From: Carallia brachiata
Lineage: Eukaryota; Streptophyta; Magnoliopsida; Malpighiales; Rhizophoraceae
DNA length: 64,000 nucleotides
NCBI GenBank assembly: GCA_021464245.1
Contig: JADCRB010000001.1
Location: 4,225,186-4,289,185 of the forward strand
Direction: 5' to 3'
The notes below the pieces were generated by a model. The model was not told the DNA's origin and made no database searches. It was given only the letters and a program-made list of their open reading frames with translations. A program made the translations under genes and the position numbers. Of the stretch, positions 35,411-47,115 are shown piece by piece (the first letter of the stretch is position 1; the number at the start of each line of letters is the position of its first letter).

Positions 35411-37582
35411 ACCATTATTTAAAATTGATTAATTTTATCAAGAATATCGATTTGGTGTATTGACTGATTTCTCTACATAACATAAATATAAGACACAAAG
35501 ATGATTAGATCTGTCATACTTGACAGAATCCATTATTTCTAATCATTTGTGTGTTATTTTTATTGCAAAATCAATTTAATTATGAGGGGTAAGTTGTTCT
35601 ATTTGAAAAATTGTATTAAATTTTTCTACAAAACACAAAAAGGTAGAGACGTTTTTTTCATATTGACCCTTGTGAAAATTAAGTATGATGCCGTGATGAT
35701 TGATGGTTGATGCTTATAAAGGGCTCTATAGCAGCACCTCTATCCTTCAACTGTAGGCCATTGTGTTGACCCAACAATTCCATGATCCGCTCCTACAAAG
35801 TCCGGGTTTGAACACAAAAATTGTCCATTGACTAGAGGTGAGTGATAATGGAGTCTAGTGATTGTTGTTTCTTCAGCATGGATTACATCCGTAAATCCAG
35901 CTTGCTGACTTGCTCTTCGTCAGTCTTGCATTAAGTTGAATGTAATGTGTCAGGACGACAATTAAAATTGCAGAAGGGAAAGAAGGAGAAGTTCATAAAA
36001 GCACATGATGGTTCAATATATAGATAGAGAAAGAGAAGAAGAAAGAGAATTTCGAACCGGAAACAGTCTCAAGACGTGGCTGCTCTCAAATCAAATGTGA
36101 GAATTGAGGAGATATCTTATGAAAGAAATATAAAAATGTAGAAGTAAAAAATAGCAGGGCAGAAAGGTCAGAGAGGCGAGAGTAAACGATTTTCAAATTA
36201 TCACTAGACTCAATGCTCCTCCGTGTGTGCCTTTTGGATCAAAAATTTCTCCTAAGTTTACACCAACAGATTGCAACAAAAAAGAAAATACAATAACAGT
36301 TAATGATCTTGATCTTGATTTTTATTTTTTGTAAGAAATTAAAGACATGAATTTCCATATGAAAAATACTATAAAAATTATTAATATCTTAATCAAAAAT
36401 TATTTCTCATTTGCGGTTGAATCACTAACATTTTGGAAACACGATCAGTACACGCACAATTAATACACGTACGATTAGAGTGAAATCATAATAAAAATCA
36501 CTTTTACTTCTATAAAACAAATACTATATGATAGAGAACAATCATCCGCATATATATTTATACTTTACAATATTTTTTGTATAGAAATTTATGCTTTTAA
36601 TTTCCTACAATTCTAATCCTTGCTTGCATGGTTGGATCCAAATACTTGGTTATGGGTCCTTCCGTGGTGAATCTTGAACTATGACACATCAATGGCCGGA
36701 CTTCAGCCTATTATAACTTACATCTTTACAATTCTCTTTTTTATTGTTAAAAATGTATATTATATAAATATACATATAAATATAAAAAAAAATATATCCA
36801 ACAACAATGCAACTCATAATGAAAGCAAAGTGAAAATGCTTTGAATATAGAGATGAAGTCGTGCAAATGGCTTAGTCGTGGTGTCCAGTACGAAGCCACT
36901 CATGCTTAGTATTAGCTTGATCATCATCCAACATTTATGGTCCACAGCAAAGATCTCATCAGAGGTGACCACATGCAATAAAAATGAGATTAGAAAGAAA
37001 AGTGTCCAACGGTTCATGTATCCAAAAGCCAATGCCATGTTCTTCTCATTTTTTTTTTTTTGCAGGAACAGACGTCATCTCATGGGGTCCAACAGTCATG
37101 AATATATTGAAAATGGGATGCATCGGCCTGACTTTTTGGTCTGCTAAATAATCTAATCAAAGTCAAAGCCATGATTTTGGTCTCCTCATCCATTTTTTTG
37201 GATTACAAAATTATCCATTCTTTATACATTTGATTACTTGCTGCTTGCTTCTTCCTTTTTTCGATGGCTTTGTGACCGAGAGGAAATCAGGCGCCTACCT
37301 TTATTTTTCGTGTTCTTTTTTCTTATGACAATAAATTTCGTTATGGTAAATTTGAGATTGTTAGCACAATAGTTTATTATTGTGACTTTACACTTTAAAT
37401 ATAAAATTTATCAAAAAAAATAATTAAAATTGTATATCTAACTCATACAATTTTAAATTTATCCTTACCATTAAGTTGATAATGAGTAGTACATAACCTA
37501 TTTATTAGACGAAATTCTGTTTAGCCTTAAAAGGCAAAAGAAATTACTTTGACAATGCATGCAAATGGAGAGGGCGAGAAAA
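35411..37582. other. Intergenic DNA, no gene seen
   Basis: Includes a less AT-rich block at about 35690-36240 whose origin I do not recognise, and poly(T) near 37050-37062. Open frames at 36814-37147 overlap on both strands and have no domain signature. Confidence 0.4.
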
Positions 37583-37862
37583 GCTTGGAAAAATTCCAAT
37601 CAATGAAGTTAGTGGCCTAATGTATCAACCCTTACATGATATATAGTATTGAAAACAAGAATAGATAGGAGAAGCCTGATAACCATTCTTCTAATTTAAC
37701 TCATAATAAATAACATAATGTAGTTTTTTTTTTTATCAACATAATGTAGTTTAATTAGATGTGGACTGTGAAATAAAATTTCACGTTACTTGCGTTTCCT
37801 TCCATCCAATGATGCTAGCTTTCGTGCCCGCAGAGTTTGGTTTGGCGGATTGGCCCCTTGGA
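37583..37862. repeat. Dispersed repeat, copy 1 (paralogue at 41391-41684)
   Basis: Collinear with 41391-41684. Shared blocks are GCTTGGA...CCAATCAAT, TTAATGTAT(C/T)AA, AGAATAGATA, TCTTCTAATTTAAC, AATAAATAACAT, TCACGTTACTT, and the near-identical TTTGGCGGATTGGCCCCTTG at the right end. The two copies differ by two independent poly(T) insertions, one in each, which makes each a control for the other. Confidence 0.75.
37726..37737. mobile_element. Poly(T) micro-insertion with perfect 14-bp duplication
   Basis: AACATAATGTAGTT occurs perfectly at 37712-37725 and 37738-37751 around a run of T residues ending ATC. The paralogous repeat (about 41550-41562) has only one such block and no T run, so the insertion and the duplication arose together in this copy. 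Confidence 0.7.
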
Positions 37863-38269
37863 TGGCGGCCCAGGATCAGCTTCATGAAATTCCTAATCTT
37901 CCCTATTTCATTTCAATTTTATAAACAAAAGTACATTTATTTCATAAGATATTATAAATTAAAATTAATTATCTCACTTTAATTTATATTTAATTAATTA
38001 ATAAATTAAAAATAAAATAAATTAGTATGAACTTACTATTTTATAAATATAAAATAATATTATCTCACTCATATAAATTAATTTATTTTATATTATGAAT
38101 TAGTGTTAATAATTTATATATTTACTTAAATACCCTCCTAAAAACTCATATTTTTCTTTCTTCGTTTCTTTTTATTTTCTAAAATTTAGAAAAATGTTTT
38201 TTTAACTTCATATAATAGAAAAAAACGAAAATTTATAAAGCCTTTATTAAAATTTAAAAAACGTTAAGG

Positions 38270-38815
38270 CGAAGGCAGTGGGGCGATGGCTAAGGTGCGG
38301 TGGCGATGATGACGGCGGGGTATTGTGGCCGGCGGTGACGAGCTCTGGCAACGGGGCGACAGACTCCAGCAAGGTCAATGGGACGTGGCGGAGGCCGATC
38401 GAAGGTCAGGGAAGCGCCGGTGAAAGAAGCAGAGACCTGAACGCTGAGGTTTCACGGAGGCGACGTGACGGCACGGGGAAGAAAGCTCACGGATGATGCC
38501 GTGTGACAATGATTTGGAGTCGTCGATGACGGGGAGGGGTAGATCGGCCTCCAATGTGTCTTTCCGAGTCGATCTGGGTGGACGACGAGGACGGAACAAA
38601 GCGACAGAGTGCGGCGGTGCAAGGCTGGACAGTTAGCTTTAAACAGATTTTCTGGTCGCCTCCGGCAGGATTCCCGTGCGTGGTGCCGAGATCTGTGTAT
38701 ATCGGCCGCCTGCGGTTCTAGGGTGACTCTAGGTCTTGTCGGTGACGGGCGACGGCGGCGCTTGGGGCAGCGATGGGACAACCCGGCGAGGCACTGGCGG
38801 CGGCAGCAAAAAATT
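38270..38815. other. GC- and CpG-rich island of unknown nature
   Basis: About 545 bp rich in GGCGG, CGACG and GGTGACG motifs, with overlapping open frames on both strands, embedded in extremely AT-rich DNA on each side. The predicted products are Arg/Gly/Ser-rich and match no family I know. Such GC blocks occur as internal parts of plant DNA transposons, or as captured exons of a gene; I cannot decide which. No termini were identified. Confidence 0.5.
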
Positions 38816-40558
38816 AGATTCGGAAAGTTTTTTCTTGGTTATTTTCAAGTTTTTGAATTTTTTTTGTTATTTTAAAGTTTTTTTTGTGATGTTTTTGGAT
38901 GTAATTTTGGATTCAAAGGAACTTTGAGTTTGGATACGAGATTATCCTTAGATTTGGATTGATGTTATTTTTGATACTAAAATAAGCAAGTGAAAAAATA
39001 ATTAGTTGATATTATTTTAATTTTTTTATATCTTAAAATTTATTTGTATAAAATTTAATGTTTATTTTTTTAAAATATTTTTTTAATACAAATTTAAAAA
39101 TTTATAAGTAATGGCATAAAAAAATAAATATTAATTTTATTATTTAATTATTTTTATTTTTAATAAAAAATATTAAAATTAATAATAAATGTAAGTTAAT
39201 TATTTATAAAGTAAAAAAAATCATTTAAATATATTATATTATTCTGTTTTATGTCATATTTCTAAATATGATATAAGAATAATTATTTTATACTATTTGA
39301 TATCATACAAATGTAGTATAAATTAATAATTTAACTTATTTTATGTTATATTAGTCTATATTATTTTATATTATATTATTTAGTTTATGTACTAAATGCA
39401 CTTAAATTGCTAACATTTAAATTAAGAGCCTTTTTTCTCAACAAAAAAAAAAATATATTTCGTAAGTCTGCCAATCATCGCACTTATATGTAAAGGTTAG
39501 AGTAATTCTTTTTAAATATCTCATTTAATCACCATATAAGGACAGACCCACCATTCAAAAATTAATAAGTCTGAGTGAATTTTTTTTATATCTAACTACA
39601 ATACTAATAAATTTAAAATTCAATACTTTACTCTCAATATAAATCTCATTTAGTTAAAATCGACGCTAATAAAAGGATTTGTATTTGAGTCAAAAAGAAA
39701 GAAAGAAAGCACATCCCGTTATTAGCGAATTATCACCTTGGTGATAATTTAAAAGCCTTGAGTTGACATCTTTTTGCTTGTTATTAAATTAAATTTAAGA
39801 GACTTGAGTTGACGTTTTTTTAATTGTTATTAATGATGCATTTGCTTCTTTAATTTATCATGGATGAATTACGACTTTCTATCACTCGAAGTGGTAATTT
39901 AGTGATAAGTTAATGTCTTGAAATTAGATTTGCTGACTGAAATGCCAATAGAATGCTTGTTTGACTCTACTGATTCTTGGGTGGTGGGTAACACGTCGGG
40001 TCCACTCACAAAAATAATGAAAATTTGTTTTTTAGAGAGGAAATTTGCTCTTTTTTTAATTATTTTAATTATTTTTTATTTTTTTAAGAGTAAGTTTAAC
40101 TCGATAAAACTTGTGAACCATTTGTATAATAATTATTTTGAACTCATCTAAAATTCATTAAAAGTTTTATTTAGTATGTGATTAGACTATATTTAGGAGG
40201 CTTATTTAAGTTATGAAATAACTTTGTTATGAGAATAATAATAAAATTTTGCACATTTAACTCTTCATAAATCTCGTAAATATAAGCACCTTGCATATTA
40301 AAATACTCTTGTTATATTTATAGTTATACGTTAAAAATAGTTTTTTATTTTTGAATTAGTTAATTTTATTCAAGTAAAAATTTCTTATAATTTAATTCAA
40401 TTTACAAATATAATTTTTACAATTTTAATTATTTTTATTAATGCTGTAAAATTCAATGACACGTTAATGAAAAACTCAAAACTCGGCTGAATAAAAAACT
40501 GGCTCGACTCGATTATGCACAGTCAAAAACTCGGTTAAGCTCGACTCTTTTATGCTCT
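38816..40558. other. Very AT-rich intergenic DNA, no gene seen
   Basis: Almost pure A/T over long stretches (about 38980-39420). A perfect 18-bp hairpin TTATCACC-tt-GGTGATAA lies at about 39729-39746. The 77-codon frame at 39918-40151 is not supported by homology or composition. Confidence 0.45.
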
Positions 40559-40653
40559 TAATTTTGGGTTTGCCTTCCCATTTTTTGGTTTGGGTTTGGT
40601 TTTTTTCCTCAAAGTACGTGTCCAACTAATAAAGCCTGTGCATGTTTAGACAC
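40559..40653. repeat. Distant copy of the block upstream of the TCP11-like gene
   Basis: Diverged copy of 28265-28362 in the same orientation, about 12.3 kb away. No gene start lies beside this copy. Confidence 0.65.
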
Positions 40654-40840
40654 TACCTCTAATACTAAAACAAGTTCTGTTAATCCACTATTTGAGATAT
40701 CTTCTCATTCAATAGAGCATTCGTATCTAAAAATAAATATTATGGAGCTAACAGATATGGTTCAAAAATACTACATTCCTTGTTGGCGTAAAAAAACATG
40801 TAAGACAATTTTAACCAATAATGCATCTATCATGGAGTGT

Positions 40841-40988
40841 TTTTTTTTTTTTTTCTGGTACATTAGAAGAAAACTAAGAAGGAAGAAAAGCGATAAGAGG
40901 GCTAAAGACTGGGGCTGGGTGGAGGATGGGACAATAGGACTTCATCGTGAGAGACCTGAACACCATGCTTTGCCAAGAAGTCCGTATT
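40841..40988 (-). mobile_element. 5'-truncated poly(A)-tailed retroposon fragment with 13-bp target duplication
   Basis: TATCATGGAGTGT occurs perfectly at 40828-40840 and 40989-41001. The insert starts with about 15 T residues, the poly(A) tail of a minus-strand copy, followed by about 130 bp of mixed sequence. The short open frame through it is accidental. The source RNA (LINE, SINE or mRNA 3' end) is not recognised. Length and structure fit target-primed reverse transcription with early termination. Confidence 0.75.
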
Positions 40989-41390
40989 TATCATGGAGTG
41001 TCACTCTTAAACTTATCAACCCCGTCACATTGTACAAATAAATTAAAGAGTCTATGCCAAATTAAAGTCCTGATTTACATTACTTGTGGATAAATTGAAA
41101 CAAATATGAGAGTTTGTAAATTATCATCAATTTGGTTGGAATCAATTTTAGAGGATTTTGTGGTTGAAAAAACAAATTTGGAGGAATTTAGAGAGATAAA
41201 CTAGACAAAAATTGAACCGTCTAGTTATCTAGTTTTTTGGTCACTGATTTAGTCCGATTTAGGCTTGTTCGTACAATTTTTAAGCAGTTCGTTTCGAATC
41301 CTGGTTATATGATGAAACCAGATTGGTCCAAGTTTCGGTTCACTGAGTTATCGATTTGACCGTCGAGTCGGTCTGACATTTAAAACTATG

Positions 41391-41684
41391 CTTGGATCCA
41401 TGCCAATCAATTAAGTCAATGGCTTTTTCCTTTTTCTTTTTTTTAAAAAAGTCAATGGCTTAATGTATTAATCCTTAGATGATAAATAGTCTAAAAAAAA
41501 GAATAGATATAAGAAGCCTCATAACTAGTCTTCTAATTTAACCAATAATAAATAACATATTTAGTTTAGTTTGATGTGAAAAGTGGAATATAATCCACGT
41601 TACTTTTGTTTTATTCTATCCAGTGAATGTCTGCTTTCGTGCTTGCGCTGATGTATGAGTTTCGTTTGGCGGATTGGCCCCTTG
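41391..41684. repeat. Dispersed repeat, copy 2 (paralogue at 37583-37862)
   Basis: Collinear with 37583-37862. It ends with TTTGGCGGATTGGCCCCTTG just before the probable solo LTR. The T-rich insertion at 41426-41448 is absent from the paralogue. Confidence 0.75.
41426..41448. mobile_element. T-rich micro-insertion with perfect 13-bp duplication
   Basis: AAGTCAATGGCTT occurs perfectly at 41413-41425 and 41449-41461, flanking 23 bp of T/C-rich sequence ending AAAA. The paralogous repeat at about 37600-37616 has the unduplicated site. Confidence 0.65.
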
Positions 41685-41721
41685 ATGATTCATTATTTCA
41701 ATTTCATACCACAACAAATTG

Positions 41722-43732
41722 TGTTGAGACCCTAAGGTTCCATTATTCGCTTTTGATGATTACAAAACATTGATAATTACTAATGTGTTTATTAAAGTGT
41801 GCAGTTAAAGGCTTTTAATCAAACAAATATAAATTAGAATGGAAGTGAAGCAAGCACAAGAAAACTTGTGATATTGGTTCCATTTAGTGCAAGTAGCATC
41901 CTATATAGCCAATTGTTAGAGGCTTGTTTGTTCACATATGGATGAATTAGGTGACGAGCCATATGTGTTTGAAAGCTAGAAGAGTCTAGTTTCCAACGCC
42001 ATTAGAATCATGTCAATTGGAGTTTTGTAAAGCAAGTTATGACTAAAAGAGTAACGATGACTCAAACTATGATGACACACCACATAGGTACACTTCCAAA
42101 GAATGTTGCAAACCGTTTATAATGAATCACGTGCTAAGCTATATTTTATTGGAAAGCTTATTGAGTTCACTTTCAAATGGCACAACTTTCACACTAATTG
42201 GAGTTGTGTGGCAGAAGTTAGGTGGAACATGTGCAAGCTATCAGGACATTCTAGATAAGTCAAATTATAAAAGCTATAATGATTGGATGGAGCAAAATTT
42301 TGTGGCAAGCTATACATGGTTAGAAAGCTAATTGAATCTAGTTTACAAATCATCCAGAATCACATTAACTGGATATTCCAATAGAACATTATTGGTCATA
42401 GATTCTAGCTTGCACAAGCTGTCGAGATACACTAGTTTGGTCAATTTTCAAAGATCGCTGCGGACTGTTGGAGACGATTCATATGGCAAATTTCATATGG
42501 AAGGAAATACAATTCTGTCTAGTTTCCAAATCCTTAAGAATCAACTTAATTGGATACTTGTGGAGAAAGTTGTGGTTTGAAAGGCGTTTAATCTGTCAAG
42601 GCAGACATGATTAGTCCACTCAAAAGATGATTACGAACAAATGGGAAATAATTAGCTATTTAGTCTTATATCCATACAAAGATAATTCTGTTTAATTTTC
42701 AAATTAACAAGAATCGCATTAATTGGATATTGCCAAAAAACTGAAGGGTGTACAGTCTATATTGTCCAGTGAGATCAATCAATTTCCAAAAGGCACCATA
42801 GTTAGCTGGATTGAAATTAGGCCTTAATCTATAGACAAATGGAAAGCTCTAGATGTCTACTTCAAAGGCATGAATTAAGACACAATTTGGAGCTATATAT
42901 AGAGAGATATGAATAATTTTCTAAAAAGTTGTCAAATTTGTCAAGAGAATCATCATTCAAAGTCGTGATTTTGGGAATCCATTAGCTATAAAATGAGCTC
43001 TCATTAATACATTGCAACAGCCCTACACCCTTCTTCATATGTAAATAGGTGCCTTCACCAATGTCCTATTTATCCCTCTCTATTCCTCTCATTTTTTTCC
43101 ATTGTGCTAGTTTGTTGTTGTGCAAGAAGTGTGCTTTTCTTTGTGGTGTGCAAGAGTGAGCTTTCGAAATAGAAGAGAGGGTATTTGTGTTGAACGAAAA
43201 GGAGCGTTTCTTTGATTGAGAAGGCTAGCGTGTGTGTTTTTAGTCGTACAAGTGTTTGAGATTGTAATAGTGATCTAGAGATTAGAAAGTTATTGTTGTC
43301 CTCCTTACGATTGGGGTGTTTTTTAGTTAGTGGAGTTGAAACTCTCAAGACGGAAGGTCTTGAGGAGAGGACGTAAGAATGAGAGTTTCAAACTTCTATA
43401 GATCGCTCATGTCCCGCTTTTCTTCCTTATACTCTTTAATATTTGTTCTTACGCACACACTTCACAAGTTCTTTATTCATTTGTTTATCTTCTTTTATTG
43501 GCATAAATCATTTCAATTCTCTTATCTTGTAATTATTATCATTTATTATATACTTATTCATTCCATACGTCATAATTTATTTCTTAAAGTTTATTATTTG
43601 GCTTATTCATTATAGATATTTTTGTGGTTTAGTTTACATTTAAGTTTTTGTTTTTAATACTAGTCAATTTTTAGTAACTTGTCCTTTGACTACCCAATTC
43701 ACCCTTCTCTTGGGTACCTTTTGGGACCAACA
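41722..43732. mobile_element. Probable solo LTR of a Sirevirus-like Copia element
   Basis: About 2.0 kb starting TGTTGAGACCCTAAGG and ending TTGGGACCAACA, so the termini are TGTTG...CAACA. Both ends resemble, from memory, those of Sirevirus/Maximus LTRs in dicots. The flanks are AATTG and AATTT, a near-perfect 5-bp duplication. A TATAAAA box (about 42988-42994) and a poly-pyrimidine U5-like end are present. There is no primer site, coding region or second LTR next to it, so recombination to a solo LTR is the simplest reading. The U3 part contains five diverged units of about 175 bp. Confidence 0.65.
41968..42735. repeat. Five diverged units of about 175 bp in the LTR U3
   Basis: Unit cores near 41970, 42150, 42318, 42498 and 42672 share the scheme GAAAGCTAATTGA(G/A)TCTAGTTT(C/A)CAAA, then AGAATCACATTAATTGGAT. 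Spacing is 168-180 bp. Similarity is only moderate, so the array is old. Confidence 0.65.
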
Positions 43733-44114
43733 AATTTATCACATTTAATTTTAAGAACACCACTGGAGATGATACTTTGGTGATAATCCAACGTATTTTT
43801 ACGCAATTGATTTAAGTTTAAATTCTCCCTCCAACAATTCTCCTGGCACAAGAGGCGGGCTGTAGCATAGTTGCTTTCAGACCCATCAGTGCTTGGATGT
43901 TGAGTACTCTCTATGAAGAGGTTGAATAAGGATGTCAACGAGTAACTCTCGACATCATCCTAAAACTGCAATAACCTATATACTAACAATGCACTTTTTT
44001 CTCAAGTTAAAAAATTTTTTAAAAGCCATCACTTTTTATCCTTTCGCTTATTATTATTAAATTTAAATGCTTTGAGTTGATGTTTTTTCGATTATTATTA
44101 AGGGAAAAGTTTTA

Positions 44115-44513
44115 TAGTCTGTTTAAATTGTTAGATTTTGGTGAGAAAGAAAGTTATAAGAAAGAAATTTGTAAAAAAAGAAAATTGTGAGAAAATGATG
44201 ACAAAGTAAAATTTTGTATTTGGATTGTATGAGAAAATTATAAGAAAGAAAATGTAAGGACAAAATTCCAAAAATAACCTTATAAATAAATGAGTGGTGA
44301 GTCGATATCACAAAAATGAATTAGGGTTATTTTGGTAATTTTGTATCAATGTGTTTTATTTATGTATTTATTTTTTTACTTTTCTGACATTGTAATAATT
44401 CTTTTGTATTTTTCATTTTCTCTTACTTTTCTAATAAATCCAAACGTGTGAAAGATCATTGGGAATTCTGTTTTCTTTCACAATCCTTTCTCACATTGAA
44501 AACAAACAGAGCA
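44115..44513. mobile_element. Tourist-like (PIF/Harbinger) MITE
   Basis: 399 bp starting TAGTCTGTTT and, on the minus strand, TGCTCTGTTT. TTA lies immediately outside both ends (44112-44114 and 44514-44516). Subterminal GAGAAAG/CTTTCTC motifs are inverted near both ends. AT-rich, non-coding. Confidence 0.6.
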
Positions 44514-44784
44514 TTAGGATTAGAGGTAGTTTCCGAACAAATTTGAAATGCAATCAATTGTATTTGGGTACACTCGTATTGAATTTTCAAAGAAAAAATT
44601 TTTGTTTTAGCGTATGCTATGTAAGATCTACATTTTAAATTCTAAAATAATATTTATTTAATTTTAAATTTTATTTTATGATTTTTTATTTTATGATTTT
44701 TTAATATAATTATACAAAAAATGAGAATGATTTATCTGAACACTACTTTCAGTGCCAAAACCTTATCCTATTATTGTGGGAATT

Positions 44785-44926
44785 GACGTGTTGTAATTAG
44801 CTAATTTGTTTTTATAACAAACCGTTTATTTTTTACAAAAAAAAACACTTTTATATTTTATTATAAAAATTAAATCGTTTGTTGTAAAAACAAAATTACC
44901 CATTACAATACATCGATTCTCACGTC
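44785..44926. mobile_element. Foldback MITE at the left edge of the duplicated segment
   Basis: The left arm from GACGTG contains TTTGTTTTTATAACAAAC. The right arm, read on the minus strand, contains TTTGTTTTTACAACAAAC and ends at the same GACGTG. The arms are about 50 bp. The second copy is at 55733-55872. The element starts 7 bp inside the duplication boundary. Confidence 0.6.
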
Positions 44927-45299
44927 TATTTTTTTTTTATGAGATTACAACATTTATGAGACTGCAATTTGATTAGGACTTTGTCATCAACAAAATACAG
45001 AAAGTCTAATAGTTGAATATCATACTGGTAATTCTTAGACTATATTAAAATTTGCAATGTAGCTAGGGAACAATGAGTCAACTATATAATATATATGTAG
45101 AAAATGTTGGTGTGCTAAATTATGGTGTCCTAATTTGTGTTTTGGATGAAATAAAAATGATAATTTTTTGAAATAAAACTGATAATTTTTGAAATAGAAA
45201 TTAAAAACTGTTATTTTTTTATTGTAAAAACTATCAGTCATATTTTAAAAATTATTTAGTCTTGTTCAATTGGCACATCAAAATTTAGCTCACTAACAT

Positions 45300-45300
<1 letters not shown>

Positions 45301-45355
<55 letters not shown>
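45301..45355. repeat. Compound microsatellite (CT)n(AT)n(GTAT)n
   Basis: Three adjoining simple repeats. The equivalent in the second copy (about 56244-56303) differs in all three parts, as expected for fast-changing repeats or for assembly noise. Confidence 0.9.
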
Positions 45356-45356
<1 letters not shown>

Positions 45357-45544
45357 TACAATGAGAAGAAACGAAAAAAAAAAAGAAAAATTTAAACAAG
45401 CTACTTTGCCACCCTTAAGAATGGTAACTCCATAAACATCTGTCTGCTTATCAACAATAAAATAGAAGCTCTTTGCTTCAATTCTAATTTTGGTTTACAA
45501 AATAAATTGAATCTAAATAATAACTTTAAGTAAATTACAATTGC

Positions 45545-46331
45545 ATTATGAAAACTTTACGACCCATCCAAGGAAACAATATAACACTCTTAAAGAAACT
45601 ATATGGCACCATTAAGGAAACTATATGACACCTCTAAGAACTCTTTACGACATCTTTAATAAACTATACAAAACATTTAAGAAGACTTATGACACTCTAA
45701 AGAATCTCTACGACACCTTTAATAAAACTAATCGAAACCTTTAAGGAGACTTACAACACTTCTAAGAAATTTCTATGATACCTTTAAGTATATTAGTGTT
45801 TGTTAGGAGACTATACGACACTTCTAAGGAATGTATACAATACCTCTACGAATACTAGACAACACCTTGAAGCAAAAATACGATAGTATTATGTAAACTT
45901 TATGACCCATTTGAGGAAATAATACGACACGATTTCAGAAACTATACAACACCATTTAGGGAATTATACAATAACTCTAAGGAAGGTACACAACACCTTC
46001 AACAAAACCATAAAAAACCTTTAAGGAAACTTACGAAACCTCTAAGGAATCTATACGATACTTTTAAGGAAACTAGATGATATCTTTAAGGAATCTATAC
46101 GATACCTTTAAAGATCTATATGACACTTCCAAGGAATCTAGATGACCCTCTTTCCATGAAAAAATACGACAGCTTTATGGAAACTTTGTGACTTGTCTAA
46201 GGACATAATACAACACTATTAAAGAAACTATACAATACAAGTAAGGAAACTATATGACACCTCTAATAGAACTATACGAAACTTTTAAAGAGACTTACGA
46301 TACTTCCAAGAAATCTATACAACACTTTAAG
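45545..46331. repeat. Degenerate 22-bp tandem array abutting the Copia LTR
   Basis: About 35 units of a 20-22-bp repeat with consensus close to GAAACTATACGACACCTTTAAG. A higher-order variant, TTATG(A/T/G)AAACTTT(A/G)(C/T)GAC, recurs near 45553, 45893 and 46172. The array ends at CTTTAAG, and the Copia LTR begins at the next base. The second copy is at about 56493-57279. Confidence 0.88.
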
Positions 46332-46800
46332 TGTTAGAGTGTGCCCTAGTAGCTAATCATTTGGTTCCTATTTGAATACATATTGAATATTTCATGTATG
46401 TAATTTTATTAATAAAGACAATCTTTATCTTTAATTTTGTTTATATACATGATATTACTATCAGTAAACTGTAAAGGTAAAGTCCATGGAATAAACATAC
46501 TTTGCAAAGGTAATTGTGATTGAATCATAATTATGAGATACTTATTGCGTTAAAGTATTATCTCTAAATATTCCTAGTCAACGCACTATTGAGATTGTAC
46601 ATCAATAGAGCCGTGAGACCAGCACGTGTTACATATTTTTTTTTCTTATGAAGAAAGCTGTAGATCTCATAGCTTGAAGTATAGAGATATCTGAATAAAC
46701 ATGCGGGTACTTGTTAGATGAACAAGTTCACTGAATTGAGCCGCTATGAGAATCCCAGAATGGAACATTATTTGTGTGTCTGTGAAATTGCTTATGTGAC
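46332..46800 (+). repeat. 5' LTR of the Copia element, copy 1
   Basis: Begins TGTTAGAGTGTGCC. The 3' limit is inferred from the primer site GTATCAGAGCTTGG at 46805, so it is approximate. The first 200 bp align to the right LTR at 52677. The short open frame 46718-46963 is not a gene. Confidence 0.6.
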
Positions 46801-46804
46801 GATC

Positions 46805-46818
46805 GTATCAGAGCTTGG
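46805..46818 (+). other. Primer-binding site of the Copia element, copy 1
   Basis: GTATCAGAGCTTGG resembles the standard (TG)GTATCAGAGC(C/T)TGG complement of initiator tRNA-Met. The equivalent in copy 2 is 57753-57766. Confidence 0.55.
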
Positions 46819-47115
46819 TTTGCTTGTTAAATATGATTTAATCGCATGTTTATTGTTATTGATAATTAATATGATTGATTTACATGTTGTTTTGATGTTT
46901 TCAATCAAACAATTATCTTTTAAAAATTATTTTGTCAAACCAAATCAAATAAATGTTAATTGATTGTAAAAGTTTTTTCGAGATACGATTGTAGTGTTTG
47001 GAACACCTGTAACAGTTTGAAAAAAATGTACACACTCAAACGTTAACATGCACGAAAATCATATTTGTACACAAGAATTTGAGATTTAAAAATAAAAAAA
47101 AATGAAAAACAAGGA

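Noticed and set aside
41285..41385. tRNA-like TTCGAATCC at 41293
   Set aside because: No matching A-box or acceptor stem could be folded by eye. The surroundings look like decayed repeat sequence.
45545..46331. 22-bp array considered as a CRISPR or tRNA-like cluster
   Set aside because: The units abut without spacers and are degenerate, so this is an ordinary minisatellite.
46718..46963. 81-codon frame conserved in both duplicated copies
   Set aside because: It lies across the LTR end and primer site. Conservation is due to the recent duplication, not selection.
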